Of a stretch of 64,000 nt of DNA, positions 26,374-38,782 are shown in pieces; the first letter of the stretch is position 1, and every line of letters begins with the position of its first letter. The notes beneath the pieces were generated by a model, which was given only the letters and a program-made list of their open reading frames with translations, searched no databases and was not told the origin of the DNA. The position numbers were made by a program, and so were the translations under genes. Location of the stretch: contig NC_054082.1 in assembly GCF_017562075.2 (NCBI RefSeq), positions 53,749,681 to 53,813,680 of the forward strand, in the 5' to 3' direction. The DNA comes from Anopheles merus. Lineage: Eukaryota > Arthropoda > Insecta > Diptera > Culicidae.

Positions 26374-29300
26374 CATCATCAGTAGTGGTGTCATCTAGCG
26401 CCTGAAATATCCGTTCCAGTTCCGCGCCATCGCTGTTCGTTTTTGCCGGCCGTCACAAACCCGCACATACTCACAGAAATGGCCTTAATTATGAAATACA
26501 TTGACAGTATGCATCACTACATGGACAAATACGGAGGTAAGTTAGCTAGAAAAACGCTCATCCACATCCATCAGGCAAAAACATTTTTGCTGGAGCGTAA
26601 TTTTCTGCTCCAGGTTGCGTTATATGTACTAAATAAGATGAAAACTAGTAGCTTGGTAACAATTCACGCACTCCGTTGTAATGAGTCCAATGCACAGGCC
26701 CCAAAATGCATAGCTCACTCAAGAAGTCGCAGACGGAGGTTGTGGTAATTGTTTTGTTGCGATCGGGCTAAAAGCGATCGGATCACCACTACCCTTTGCC
26801 ACCACAACACACATGCGCGTCAGGTGCATTAGAATAATCAAAAAGTAATTTAATTCGCATTGACTACAGTGTCGTAAACTCTTCTATCCAGCTCTTCCTC
26901 CTCGTTAAATATGCATAAGGCAGTGCACACACAGACATTGTGAGTCGTTGGCTGGCGTTGCGTGCAGTATAAAATTCCCCCGATGTGCAACCAGGTCGCC
27001 CGGTGGCCGAGGTCCGAAAGATCGCTCAAATCGAATTGCTTTGCGATTGAGTTTAGTTTGTTGGGTGTAGCGGGGATGTAGTGTTGCGGTTTCCGGTTAA
27101 CGGTGGTTGCTGTCTGTACGGCTCCCGGGGCCTAGTGCTACCGACTGTTGTTGTTATTGACGTTGGGCGGTATTGATTTCCATAACGGTGACTCGAGCGG
27201 CGCGCCAGGTCACGACCCACAACGCAGCACCGATGCGAGGAGTGCGTTCACCTGTTTTTCAGCAACCACAATGCATGTGTAACTTGCGACAAGGGATGCA
27301 GTTCACGTAATTTAGGAGGAGAGAAGGACATCGACCCACAAGTCCCGATCGTCTACCTCGAAAAGTGCAACGATCGTGCCCTGGACGAGTAAAACTCAAC
27401 CATGATGGAAAGTATCACTGTACGCCAAGTGCACGGCACTTCCTTGTAGCGGAGAGCGCGCTCGGTGACTGTTAATGGAGACGCATGGTTGCTGGCTAGA
27501 ATTAGGTTTGCGTTCCTGTCCATTTCCTGTTTACATGGCTAAATGCTGCGCAGTGAATAACAACCGTTCAGTTGAAATTAGACAGTTGTTTTTTTCCGCA
27601 CTCGTGTAAAGTACGTGCTGTTGTGTAGGCTTTCAAGTAGTACATGCATGGCTAATTCAAAGCCACTGCTCTGTTACCTTTCCATTCGTCTTCCATTTTT
27701 TCTCTACAACGGACTACGATTGCATCAGTTGATGACAGGGCATGGAAAAGTACCTGACAACCTTCGCCTGCTACCGTTGGATGCATTAATTAGCCACAGA
27801 ACGGGTAGAACGATGCAAAGATGCATTCGCTATAACTGGTGCACCTGTGACTGCTACTGCTGCGACGAGTGACGATGCGGCTAGAGTTTGCGATCGCGCA
27901 ATGTCATTGACGCACGGATGGCGATGGAATTTATTAACCAATGGAACTTTTTCATATTCGTCTCATGACTAGTGTGAGATGTTGCCCCGATGCTTCATCT
28001 CCCATTATATCACGCTAATGGAGATATTAACAACAATAACACCAGATCGGCATTGTTATTTGCTAGAAAGCTTGTGTGATTATGGCGGACACTGGAGTTA
28101 GCTCTAGTTGAGTTGAGCCTTATTCTAGTTTGCTTTTAATTAGTTTGAAATTACAAGCAGTTTTTTTAGTACCGTTTATCCGTATGTGTCATACATCATT
28201 CAAAGTTTTGATTTAATGTGCAAAGACCATTTAGCATTGGTAATGATACGATACGATGAATCCCGCATTCACTCCCACCACAGTAATCGCTGCTGATGGT
28301 GTGTCTACATCGGATAATGATGAAACAAACAAGTAACCACCCGCTCGTATCATCCAATCAGCACCACGCAAACACGCACGCATGCACGCACACTCCGATC
28401 AAAGTTGATGATGATACAACCCCCTCTGGCCTGTGTTATCGATGACGCTTTGTTTGTACTTCCGATTAGCACCTCATTTTCTCACTATCCTCCTGACCCG
28501 TAAAGTGATCGTAATGCATCGTTATGGCCGCTCCGATATCGATAGTTTTTAGTCTACAAGCGGAAGAGGTGAGCCATTAGGTCGATTTTCCCACGAGTGC
28601 TTAACCGTAAGACGAACTGCTCATTAGGGACGAAAATAGGTCCATTACTGGTGGCCATCGAAGGCAACCATAGCCTAAGCATAACAGAGTAGGGAGGGCT
28701 TGTTACTAGATTAGGTACTAATTTAAAAAAAAAACCTGTTAACAATGTAAAACTAAAAATGTACCTTGACTATGCTCTTTCCAGATCCCCGGACGAAAGA
28801 ATGGCCACTGATGTCGTCGCCGCTCCCTACCCTAGCACTATGTTTAGGATATGTGTACTTAGTTAAAGTAAGTATTGTGTGCAGTCCGTTACGTCTGTTT
28901 TACGCTTTACGCGGTGCCAGTTCCGGCCCGGTTCGAAACGTCACTCTTAACAGAAGAAACCTGTTTTGCGGTATGCTACTGTCAGGATATGCATAAAATA
29001 CCGATTTCTCCCGCCGTGTAAGTCTACAGTAGTGCCAAGATGGTTTTTTTTAAATTCAAATTTTGCTCCACATAAATTGTGAGAGTTTTTGCTGTGAAGC
29101 TTTGATTTTAGATGACCTGAACATAGTTCAGCATGTGTTCAATTTTACGATGCCTAGTTGACACGAGATGAAAGAGAAATTCGTTCGTGCTGTCGTTTAA
29201 TTTATTGTTTTCTGATGGATTCATGTTTCCCTTGTTTATCGACCAAATGTTTTCAAGGTAATCAAGATCCGAGTAGTGTCCATTAAAATAAAAAATATTA

Positions 29301-32300
29301 AAAAGGTTAGAAAAAAGCCCGTTATTGGTGCGGAATGAATGATCGTCGATTCTCGGCACTAAAACAGGTTTCTGTGGAATCGACTTTTGATTTTGTTTGA
29401 TTTCTAAATCATGCGTCCATTAAGAGTGGTCACATTTTTGTTTCGTGCACCATTTGGAGTTGTCGGACGTAGCTGCACTGAAGCTACACGGTGTCAAACC
29501 GTTTCTCGCTGGCGGTGGGCAGTTTCTCAACCCGTACCTATTTCCTCACGCGCAACTTTGTGGGACGCTCCGCAGCATCTTCTCCGGTAGTACGGAACAG
29601 GTTCATTCATCTCACACTAGCCTGATGAACCTGGTTGGTTCAATGTGTGTGCGGGTGTCGAAAGCGGATTCGATAGATTTGTAGACAACGGCACCCTCAA
29701 CCGCCCGAGCACTACGCCACCATCACCTGCGCCTTCCTGCCAAATTTCTTCACCTCGCCTGGTCGATATTGAATTCGATGCGATCGCCAGCGATGGTGGC
29801 CGTCGGTGAAGCAATGCGCAAACAAGCGACCCGACAGCGATGAGTTCGCGGTTGCCAGCGGTGCATCCAACCTGCTACCTCCTAGCCCACCTGTCCCTGG
29901 TGGTGGGCTGGTACATTAGCTTGTTGTCGAAACTATCGAGTCAACCTTTACCGAGCCGCCCCTCTTTCTCACCTTTATAGAGGGTCGATCGCGCAACGAT
30001 CACGATGGTCATAATGTGCGTACTACGACACACTCGGTCAACCCCCTACCTCTTCACCCTTCAAACGCTCCCTGTTTTTTTCTCTCGTTGTCAAACCCCC
30101 AACGGGTGAACAACGCAACCACAAGTGCGTACGGTGCTGCTCCTCCTGAACGAAGATGTCCATGGCCGCACCGTGTCAGGAGCGTTCCTTCCTCTCCGAA
30201 CGGGCACGCACGTTGCATAACACAGCGCGAATAACCGTGCGTTACAGGTGGTCAATTTTTGGAATTTCACTTTGCGCCTTAGTGTTTAATTTGGCTTCCC
30301 ACTGCTCCCTCCGATCATCCATGTGTTTTTTTTTGCTTGCTATGTCGCAATTGATCAATGGTGGTGCCCCCAAAAAATGGAAGCAAATTTCCAATTCCAT
30401 CATCATTGGCATCAAAGATTGGGCTTGCGAAAATTGGGGGTGGGATAACCTTCAATAAACTCGCAAGACCATTGGCCGGTATGAAACATGGATTCAGAAA
30501 GAGACAAAAAAGAAACAGCGTCAAAGTAAGTGTAAGTATAATTTTAAAAGCCGCCGCTGGCTGGCCCCGGTGCTGCAAAGACGCGGTCCAGGGACGGCGG
30601 GGACGCTAACTGTCGCGGTGGGGTGATGTTATGAATTTAAAAGTGAAACGGTCGCGGCACGCTAACAACATGCTCTACCGCCAGCAGCATAGCCCGTCTC
30701 CAGCGCGCGCGTTCGATCGTGAAAGCATGTCGAAATGGAAAAATTCGGTTAAGGTTAGCTTATCTAACAGTCCTGACCTTAACCGGACCGGATTGTGGAC
30801 CGAACCGGACCAAGCAGCGCGCGCAGGGGAACGGTGGCAACGGTTATTAAAGCCTGCCAACGTTCCGGAATGCCGAACTGCTTTGGGACAGAGGGCGCTT
30901 TGCAATTGGGTGGTAAACCTTCCACGAACCACGTACGAAAGGGTGTCGCCCCGTCGTCGCTATTTGAATGCGTTTCAGTACACACGATCATAACGGTAGC
31001 AGCGCAGGTTAATTGCTATTTAATCGCCACAAAACCGGGCCAACCTCGACTGAGCGCCGTCGACGTCAAGTGCAATTTTGTCGTCACTCTATATTCGTTC
31101 GTTCGTTGCGCCTTTGGGTACGACGATCGTTGCGAAGCAGGACAGCTTTATCTATAAAATCGTTCTGAATAGAAAATTGGACAGAGTCGAGTCGGTTTGC
31201 TACTTAGGAAGCTTTATGGAGCGTTTTTTGTGCACGGTAGATCGATAGAGCACGACATGCACGTTTCCTGCTCTTCACACGCCGGTTTGGCACGAAACAC
31301 GGAAACACCGATCCTCGGTCTATTCACTCTTGATCGCAATAATTAATGGTCTGCTTTTGTACTCTTTCTTCCACAGGTTCTGGGCCCAAGGCTAATGGAA
31401 AACCGCAAACCCTTCCAGCTCAAAAACACCCTCATAGTGTACAACTTCGTTCAAGTCGTGTTCAGTGCCTGGTTATTCTATGAGGTACATTGTCACCAGA
31501 CCGCTCAGCTACAACGATCTAGAACTACTGCAACTGAAAATGATTAATTTAGCTCTGTTTTTTATCTTATATGAAGCATTCCAAACGACCAAAACCAACC
31601 GACCAAACCGTGTTAATGTGACCATCATTAACACGGGAACTATTCGTACACGACATGACAACACTATGTTACGCACTCTAACAGACGCCTGAAACCAATT
31701 TTTTTCTTTTGCACAAAACACCACAGTTTCATGCAAAAGTTTGACTGAATGTTTAGAATTGTTTGTGTGTGTTTGTTTGTTAGAATTTAGAATATTGCAT
31801 GATTCTACTTGTGTTTCTGTACCGTTTTCCTTATCCGATGGTCTGTCTGCACGGATATCTTCTGCATATGGCAATGAACGGAAATAGGAAATGACAACCT
31901 GCCCAATAATATGTACAGACATTTGCTAGAAGCACCTTTACTCGTGTCAATGCCCTTCGTTTGTTGATCGTGCAGTTAAATTTTAATTGTACAGACAGAC
32001 AAAAGGTTCCGTCCTCGTAAGGATTACACTGCACTTAAGTGACTCGTTCCGTAAGGACAGCGGGGCGATGAACTCCGGAGTATAAAATTAAAATCCTCAC
32101 TAGAGCACTACGGGATAACTTCCTTTCACTAGCGTAGTGCACTTTTGGACGTACGGCAGGGTACGGCTCCAGTTCGACCTTGCCCAGCAAACAGAGAGGT
32201 TACGAACTCACCGAACTGATCCCTCTCCCAAGCTCGCGAAGAGAAAGGAACCATAGGACGAACCTCCTTCCTTTTCTGAAAACGCTTTAAACCTTGATTG

Positions 32301-35300
32301 TTGTTTTTCTTTCTTTTTAACGAACGGTTTCCGTCCCGCTTCTCCCTACCTGCTGTTGTGTTGTGCTGGCCGAATTCACCTTCCGGGTTCGTATGTGTGT
32401 AGTGTTTGATGGGCGGCTGGTGGGGCGAGTACAGCTTCCGTTGCCAGCCTGTGGATCACGGTACTACAGGACGCGCGATGAGAGTAAGTGTTGCCAGTAC
32501 TCCGCAGCGTTCGTGTATCCCCAGCAAACGCTCTTCCGATCCGAGTCCATTCCTCCCTCGCGTTCCCTCGTCGGTCGTTGCAAGAAAAAGAACATCGCTT
32601 CAAGGTCGTCAATCGTGTATGGTGTGGTGAAAGGGATATTCGGACTCGGCGCACAACCACTGCACGAAAACCTTCGTGTGGTGGGTAAACCTGCTACCCT
32701 ATCCGCTCGACGCTATGACCAGAGCGGACCCCATGTATGTTTGGTACAGTACAACCTTGTCAAGACAGAGAGCTGCCAAACATCATCTTCCCGTTGTTGT
32801 CACACTACAACTACAACACGTAGTCGAGTATGCACGTATCACCTGACCATCGCACTGGAATGCACCAAAGAATCCTAGCCCATGACCTAGGCTCACTTAG
32901 TGTATTGATATATGTGTGTTTGTGTGTGCGTGTGTGTGTGTATACCTTATTTATATATTACTGCAGTAGGAGGCTCCCTGAAAGCTGCAAAAGACCAGTG
33001 ATCAGTCGCGTTAAGCCACTAAACTTAGACTAGGTTTGTATGTTTGGGGAGGTTTGAGTGTCAGAGGGCGAAAGTTGTTACGGCAGTATGTTGTTTGAGC
33101 TTTCAAATTATACATTACAGCTACTTAAGTTTCTTAATGTGCACCGTGCAGCCGGTGATGTTTTTTACCGTTGTCAACGATTAGTGACGAACTTGCTGAT
33201 CAAAAACCTCACACAAGAGGCAGCCAAACTTACTCGACGCAGATCAAGTACACAAACCTAAACTACCCAAGACACACACCACAATTACACTCCCAGGAAG
33301 GCAAGCACAACACTAAACCAGAACAATGACTATGCTTCAGACAAAAACCAAAAAAACTCACCTACCAAAGCAGTACAAAATGCAACACTTGGATTCGGCA
33401 CCGTACTAACCACTCTGGACCTCCTTTTGCCACTTTTTACAGATTGGTGTATCGGGTTGGCTAACGGGACATTATAACTTCCGATGCCAGCCAGTCGACT
33501 ATAGTAACCACCCCAAAACGCTGCGGGTAGGTTTCGTTCGAGGCAAGACTCGGCACACGCACTGAACGTCGTACGGAAAGTGCCAGGGTTGCTTTCCGGG
33601 CGCATCATCAGCATCACTGCTTATCCCCTCACTATCGCTAATCCACACTACTTTTAATGCTTTTATTGAACACATCAAACTAACCTTCAGCACCTATTTG
33701 ATCTTATGCTTCTTCTGCACTGCTTCTTCTATTCATATCCTGTTTTATGGTTTCATTATTATAACAATATGTGTTACTTTCACTAAACTAATCATGTTTG
33801 CGCTTGCATAAAATAACCCTAGCAACTATTTAAACGCATTTACTATTGAACTAATTTCGGCTTCAGCTATATCGATTAATCATGAAAGGAAGTTTATGTT
33901 TTGTTTTTAGTTTCATCATCTCATTCAACTTATTCTTCTGTATGTGAAAGCAGCGAGTGTTCTAATTGTGTAAACCTTCATCATACATTCGTAGATCTTT
34001 GTCCCTTCTGCATGCTCCTCCATACAACCATCTGGTTTTATTTGTGCTATGTTTCATCGCCGTCAAGCCGTCTTTCATTTGGTTTGAGGCCAATCCCCAT
34101 TCTATCTTACCCCACCCCCTGATTGCCCGCAATCATTGATTTTCACCCACTTCATCATGTTGGCGAATGCAAATTACTCCCTCTTATCGTGTTTATGTAT
34201 GCTCGCGTCTCTCACTCTTTCTCTCTCTCTCTCTCTCTCTCCCTCTCTCTCTCTCTCTCGTCGCTCATCCTTTGCTCATGCTCTCCCCTAAAGTCTTCCC
34301 ACTAAAGCATCTCGCGCACCCTGGCTCCTTTCGTTGAATCGATGTCATCTTTTCAAACGTGTCAGAATCGGTTTTAATAACACAGTTTATTTATCTCTCT
34401 TCCGTCACTGCCTTCCTCTCTTGCTGGCCTAATCTCTAGATGGTGCATGCCTGCTGGTGGTACTACTTCTCCAAATTCACCGAGTTCTTTGACACGGTAA
34501 GTTTAACATTTGATTCTATCGTAGAACACAAACCAAATGAATTGCTCGATCTCGTTAGTTTTCGTTCTCCGCTCAATGCTCAAAACTCGCGTGCAAACTC
34601 ATTGTACAATGTCCGATGATCACCATTCACAGTCATTAAGGTAAATGGTAAATGAATGTGGCTGGGTTAAAGAGAAACATAATTAAAGTGTATTTCAACA
34701 CGCCCTTGAACATATTCGTCACGGTCATCCTTAGAGCGCTCGGTTAAATCCGATGACGGAAGACACTCTCCGGTCATTTCCTTCAGGCTGCAACAGGTGG
34801 CAGGAAAAGGTATACACGTACAGAAGAAGCTGCCAACCGAACACACGGAGCGCGAGGGGCTGCTGATTGAAGGGCGATTGAGCTACTCGAGTCAATATTT
34901 ACGTCAATCGAAGATCGTTTCCTGCTGTGCGTGTAGCGCTTCTCGCGAATTAGCTGCGTAATTCTAGTCAACATCCGCGAGATGATGAGCCTCCCGTTTG
35001 TTTAGCCCGCGCGGCTGCTGGACACACGTTTGGCAAACAGAATTCCAAGAGGTGGTCCCCTTCGTGTACCCATTTGCTGCATTGCTTGTATTATTCTACT
35101 GCTCAAGACAGCTCGGGTCAGGTGCCCACAAACGAACGCACATAAACTTGGAGGCTTGTCTTGTGTCACAGCGTTGTGTGTAGCGTTGTTGTATCAAGTA
35201 GTGGGATATTTTTCCTGTGTAGTTACAGTTTATCACTAGCAGAAGATTGTGGAAGAAAGATGATAAGCACCTCACAACGATAACTCGTCAATATTGACAT

Positions 35301-38107
35301 ACAAAACAAATATTCGCAATTTTGAATCATCATCGTGAGAAGATTTAAAGATACCTCTTTCGGTAAGAGGAGGTGGTGCTGTTAGTACCATCTTGTCAAC
35401 TTCTTCGCGGTTAGCTGCCTCCATAGTGTGCTAAATAAATTCTCAGTCCCGTCAGCTTCCGGGGTGTGCAGAAAAGCACTACCCAAAATGGTTTTATTTG
35501 TTTTGTTTCGTCCGCTTGTTGGAAGTGTTTGCTTACGTTATTTAAGATTTGACTTCGCAACGTACACTCCTGCGGAAGGGAGAGTTGAATGTCAAGTACT
35601 ATCCACTGCTGAAGAAGCTGACCGCCAGAAAACTGAAGATCATTGAACCTCCTCTCTCAGCACGGTTTCACATGACGATCCCTCCACTTCTCCGGCGATG
35701 TACGGAGTATGTGGAGAAGCTTTAAATTCGCATTCACATTAGCGTGTGGATCATTCGGACCTGATGCTAAACGATCTGTGTGACTTTGCCGTGGACTCTG
35801 GACAGCTTCTGGAACAATCCTTAGAAAGCAGAACAGCGAGTTCCTCCACACGCACTCACACACGCTCGTGTAGCAGCACACTTATCCCCATGTGCCTCAT
35901 TTGCGTGAAAAGCCTGCTCTCTCTCCCGTTAGCTTTGTTTTGTTGTTGTTTTTATTATTGCTTGCCGGGGTTGCTTTTTGCGTCAATACTGTTTTTATCT
36001 GCGCTTGACTTCGACCCTATCGGTTACCGGTCGCCCCTCCTCCCCGTTATGCGCTTGTGGTGCTGTTTGGCTGGTCGAGATTTGTCCAGTAAATCGAATC
36101 CAATTCCGGTTTTTGCTTCACCTGATTGGTAGGATTTTCCATGCGCAATTTATGCAGCGTTTTTTTTTTTTGAAAAGGCGCATACTCCCGTCAGCCGACG
36201 TTTGAGCTCATCTTCGGGCTCTGGTGTGACGATATCGCCGCAAATGAAAGTTGCGACTGTTGGACACATTTGGTATACGCAAATATACATGTGTGCTATT
36301 GGGTTTAACCCATAGTTGTATTTGTATGTTCACAGTTATCCCCAATCTCACAGGAGGCTCTAATTTATGTCGATGATCTAGTTTGTCCAACCGTCGTCAC
36401 ACCAAACAAAGGTACTTATATGGTTGCGCGATACCCAGCTGGTATTACTTACGACAAGTCGATCGCCGCGCATATAAGTAGTAACCGCGCTGATCGGGTC
36501 ATGATGGTAACTTGCTGCTTGGTGTGCACCCTAGAAAAACGTGTCCGTGAATGCGCATGGCATGTTCGTGAACGCAACTGGACTGCCTTGGGATGCCTCG
36601 TATCGAGAACGTGGTCAGTAGTGCGTTCTACAAAGGCCTTCCCAACCGTGCGCCCAACCTGTCAAGAATGAGTCGAATGAGCAATGAGAACCGAACGTAC
36701 GAGTGCCATCGAGTGCGTTAGCCCTCGCCATATGAACTGATGCCTAATATCACTTATATTTTTCCTTCCATTTTGGACAGTTCTTCTTTGTGATGCGCAA
36801 AAAGAGTAGTCAAGTGTCTACACTGCACGTCATTCACCACGGATGTATGCCAATGTCGGTGTGGTTCGGTGTTAAGTTCACTCCAGGTAAGCGCACCAGA
36901 ATGACGAACGCGAATAGCTTCATTTACTAACGCCAAGGAATCGTCTTGGTTTCTTTCTCTCTCTTCAGGCGGTCACAGCACATTCTTCGGCCTGTTGAAC
37001 ACGTTCGTACACATAGTAATGTATACGTACTATCTGTTTACTGCCCTCGGACCGCAATTCCAGAAATACCTGTGGTGGAAGAAATATCTAACCGCCCTTC
37101 AGATGGTGAGTGGACACACAAAGCGAAGGGCGCTACACACACATTGCCCAGTAGTAGCGGAACTCTCTAATGCTAATGTATCTTCCTCCACGGTTGTAGG
37201 TTCAATTCGTCCTGATTATGGTACACGCTTTCCAACTGCTGTTCATCGACTGCAACTACCCGAAAGCTTTCGTCTGGTGGATCGGAATGCACGCTGTGAT
37301 GTTCTTCTTCCTGTTCAACGAGTTCTACCAGAACACATACAAAGTTCAAAAGGTATGTACAGACTATGGAGTCCAAGTGAACGCCCCAAAATGCTCGTAT
37401 TTATTGGTATCCCATCCCAAAGCTTGCCTTTATTAATTAAACGACCTTTTGAATGCTCTTACATCGGTCCTTTCCGATGAATGAAAGCCGTCTTCTACGG
37501 AAGAAAAGGTGTCAATAAGTTGGGGAGCAACACAACCATCCAACCAAGCCCGAATGACAGATTTACTTGTTTCGGAACGTCTTTGCATTTCGCACTTCTC
37601 TGACAAACAACCCAGATCATCCGATTGGAAAACCTGTTCTTTTTTCGTTCGTTTCCTTTTGAACCTATCTTTATACACACGCTTAGACATCCATTCGCCT
37701 GTCGAAGTGCGATCGCGGTGTGATTTATTTTCGTGGCTAAAATCGCTATCCGTTCAACTTATTTCTCATATACTTTCGGTCTCGATATCATCAGTACGAT
37801 CACTGAGAAAGCTCATTTTCCCACTCTGTTTGCCGCCCTGGTTCTAACTGTTTTTTTTTTCCTTTTCTCCCACTCACAGCAGAAGAGGGTCGCGGCCGCT
37901 GCCGCCAAGAAGCGAGAAGCTGAACTGCTTCTGCTACAACAACAGCAGCAGCAACAGCAGAATGGCCACGTTGCCAACGGTAGCGCCAACGGTACGCTCA
38001 GCAATGGCACCGGCAACAAGGCGGCCGACTACTACGTCCGTGGCGACCTTCCCGCCGAGATGGAACTGACACAACGGCCGGCGAACACGCACACGGCAGC
38101 CCAATAA
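26374..38107 (+). CDS. ELOVL7-like: Elongation of very long chain fatty acids protein (ELOVL1/7-type elongase)
   Basis: This gene encodes an ER-membrane 3-ketoacyl-CoA synthase, which condenses malonyl-CoA with long-chain acyl-CoA in the first step of each elongation cycle. The ATG at 26479 has a good context (GAAATGG) and lies in an exon opened by a CAG acceptor at 26371-26373. Coding exons are 26479-26536, 28785-28867, 31377-31484, one of 32403-32483 or 33443-33526, 34440-34496, 36781-36886, 36969-37105, 37200-37352 and 37880-38107. All phases agree and give 336 or 337 residues. Family motifs are all present: KFTEFFDT (122-129), the catalytic histidine box HVIHH (145-149), HIVMYTYY (179-186) and TALQMVQ (206-212). 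Several hydrophobic segments fit the multi-pass ELOVL fold. The C-terminal exon adds a low-complexity tail with five Ala, eight Gln (about 281-288) and Asn/Gly-rich sequence. The closest match I recall is the Drosophila CG31522 group; the exact substrate cannot be read from sequence. Confidence 0.93.
26537..28784 (+). other. Elongase intron between coding exons 1 and 2
   Basis: It is bounded by GGAG/GTAAGT and CTTTCCAG/AT. Apart from the TATA candidate at 26968, I see nothing in it that looks coding. Confidence 0.8.
26968..26974 (+). promoter_or_regulatory. TATA-box candidate inside the second elongase intron
   Basis: A TATAAAA string is followed by a GC-rich segment and then the motif GATTGAGTTTAGTTTG. 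It could mark an internal promoter for a shorter elongase transcript lacking the first coding exon, or be chance. No classic initiator is seen at the expected distance. Confidence 0.2.
28868..31376 (+). other. Elongase intron between coding exons 2 and 3
   Basis: It is bounded by AAA/GTAAGT and CCACAG/GT. Open frames inside are short and not protein-like. No repeat or RNA gene was recognised. Confidence 0.8.
32403..32483 (+). CDS. Elongase alternative exon 4a (27 codons)
   Basis: This exon lies between a weak acceptor (GTGTGTAG, with little pyrimidine before it) and a perfect GTAAGT donor, both in phase 0. It encodes a loop segment starting CLMGGWWG and containing FRCQPVD. The exon at 33443 encodes a related peptide with the same FRCQPVD core, so the two look like duplicated alternative exons. 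Because both are multiples of three, either choice, both, or neither keeps the frame. The peptide falls just before the KxxExxDT motif, in the region between the first and second conserved blocks of the family. Confidence 0.85.
33443..33526 (+). CDS. Elongase alternative exon 4b (28 codons)
   Basis: This exon follows a strong acceptor (CACTTTTTACAG) and ends at a GTAGGT donor, phase 0 on both sides. It encodes a peptide beginning IGVSGWLTG and containing FRCQPVD, homologous to exon 4a. Differences cluster at the two ends, which would change the hydrophobic or luminal loop next to the active-site block. The 959 bp between the exons is too long for simple steric exclusion, so any exclusive choice would need regulation, for example competing RNA structures or splicing factors. 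Confidence 0.85.
34218..34259. repeat. (CT)n tract
   Basis: About 42 bp of CT units with one CCC interruption. It sits about 180 bp before the exon 5 acceptor and could bind pyrimidine-tract or GAGA-type factors. Confidence 0.85.
34497..36780 (+). other. Elongase intron between exons 5 and 6
   Basis: It runs from ACG/GTAAGT to TTGGACAG/TT. A 57-codon open stretch near 35540-35720 (plus strand) has a fairly protein-like composition but no start codon at its beginning and no splice partner, so I do not call it a gene. Confidence 0.75.
37353..37879 (+). other. Last elongase intron
   Basis: It runs from CAAAAG/GTATGT to a CTCCCACTCACAG acceptor. The acceptor is directly followed by a second CAG, giving a CAGCAG (NAGNAG) tandem acceptor that can add or drop one glutamine at the start of the last exon. 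Confidence 0.8.
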
Positions 38108-38211
38108 TAGCGGGAATATGGCAGGCCGGATTCGGTTCTTGTAATTAATTATTAATTTATTGTAAAATTGTCCCCGGAACCCCCATCCCCCCTATACCGT
38201 GTGTGTTTGTA

Positions 38212-38234
38212 TGTGTGTGTGTGTGTGTGTGTGT
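38212..38234. repeat. (GT)n microsatellite
   Basis: About eleven GT units in the putative elongase 3' UTR. Confidence 0.85.
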
Positions 38235-38758
38235 TAGCACGTGTGTGCAAACGGGAGGGTATCGTAGATGCCACCGATTAATCGCGTATTCCAAACCAAA
38301 CCGAAATCCCGCACCGCTGCGGATGTTACTCGTTCTACTACTTTCGTTGTTCGCCTTCAGTTTCGTAAGCTATTGCACGACCTCACCGCATCAGATGGTG
38401 TTGCTATATGCATCTTTTAAATTAAATTTCTGGTTTTATGCCTTTCCGTAATACTACTACCTCCCTGGAGCTGAAACAAACAAACAAACATATTGGAACA
38501 AGCACACACGTCGCAAAGAGACAAACCTACTAAGAACATTCAACCGCTAGGAAGGCTGCTAAAGGGCAAGGAATAGATACGGGCATGAATGTTATGGCTT
38601 CTGGTCTATTTACGATTTCATGCGAACGAACTGGTCGTGTATGTCTTTGGGCATATATAGTGGGAGATTAAGAGGACCGGGCAGCTTTATTCCCTTTCTT
38701 GTCTTTTTTAAGTTGCTAAGAAAATTACAATGGTGTTTAAATAGTGATGATTTATTTT

Positions 38759-38782
38759 GAAGAAGAAGAAGAAGAAGAAGAA
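38759..38782. repeat. (GAA)n microsatellite
   Basis: Eight GAA units in the putative elongase 3' UTR. Confidence 0.85.

Larger units (their letters stand above)
31485..34439 (+). other. Elongase introns flanking alternative exons 4a and 4b
   Basis: These are the intronic stretches 31485-32402, 32484-33442 and 33527-34439. The last holds a long polypyrimidine (CT)n run at 34218-34259. No other coding sequence is supported. Confidence 0.75.

Noticed and set aside
35540..35722. Protein-like 57-codon stretch in an elongase intron
   Set aside because: It has no upstream ATG, no acceptor in phase and no recognised match; inclusion would break the well-supported elongase frame.
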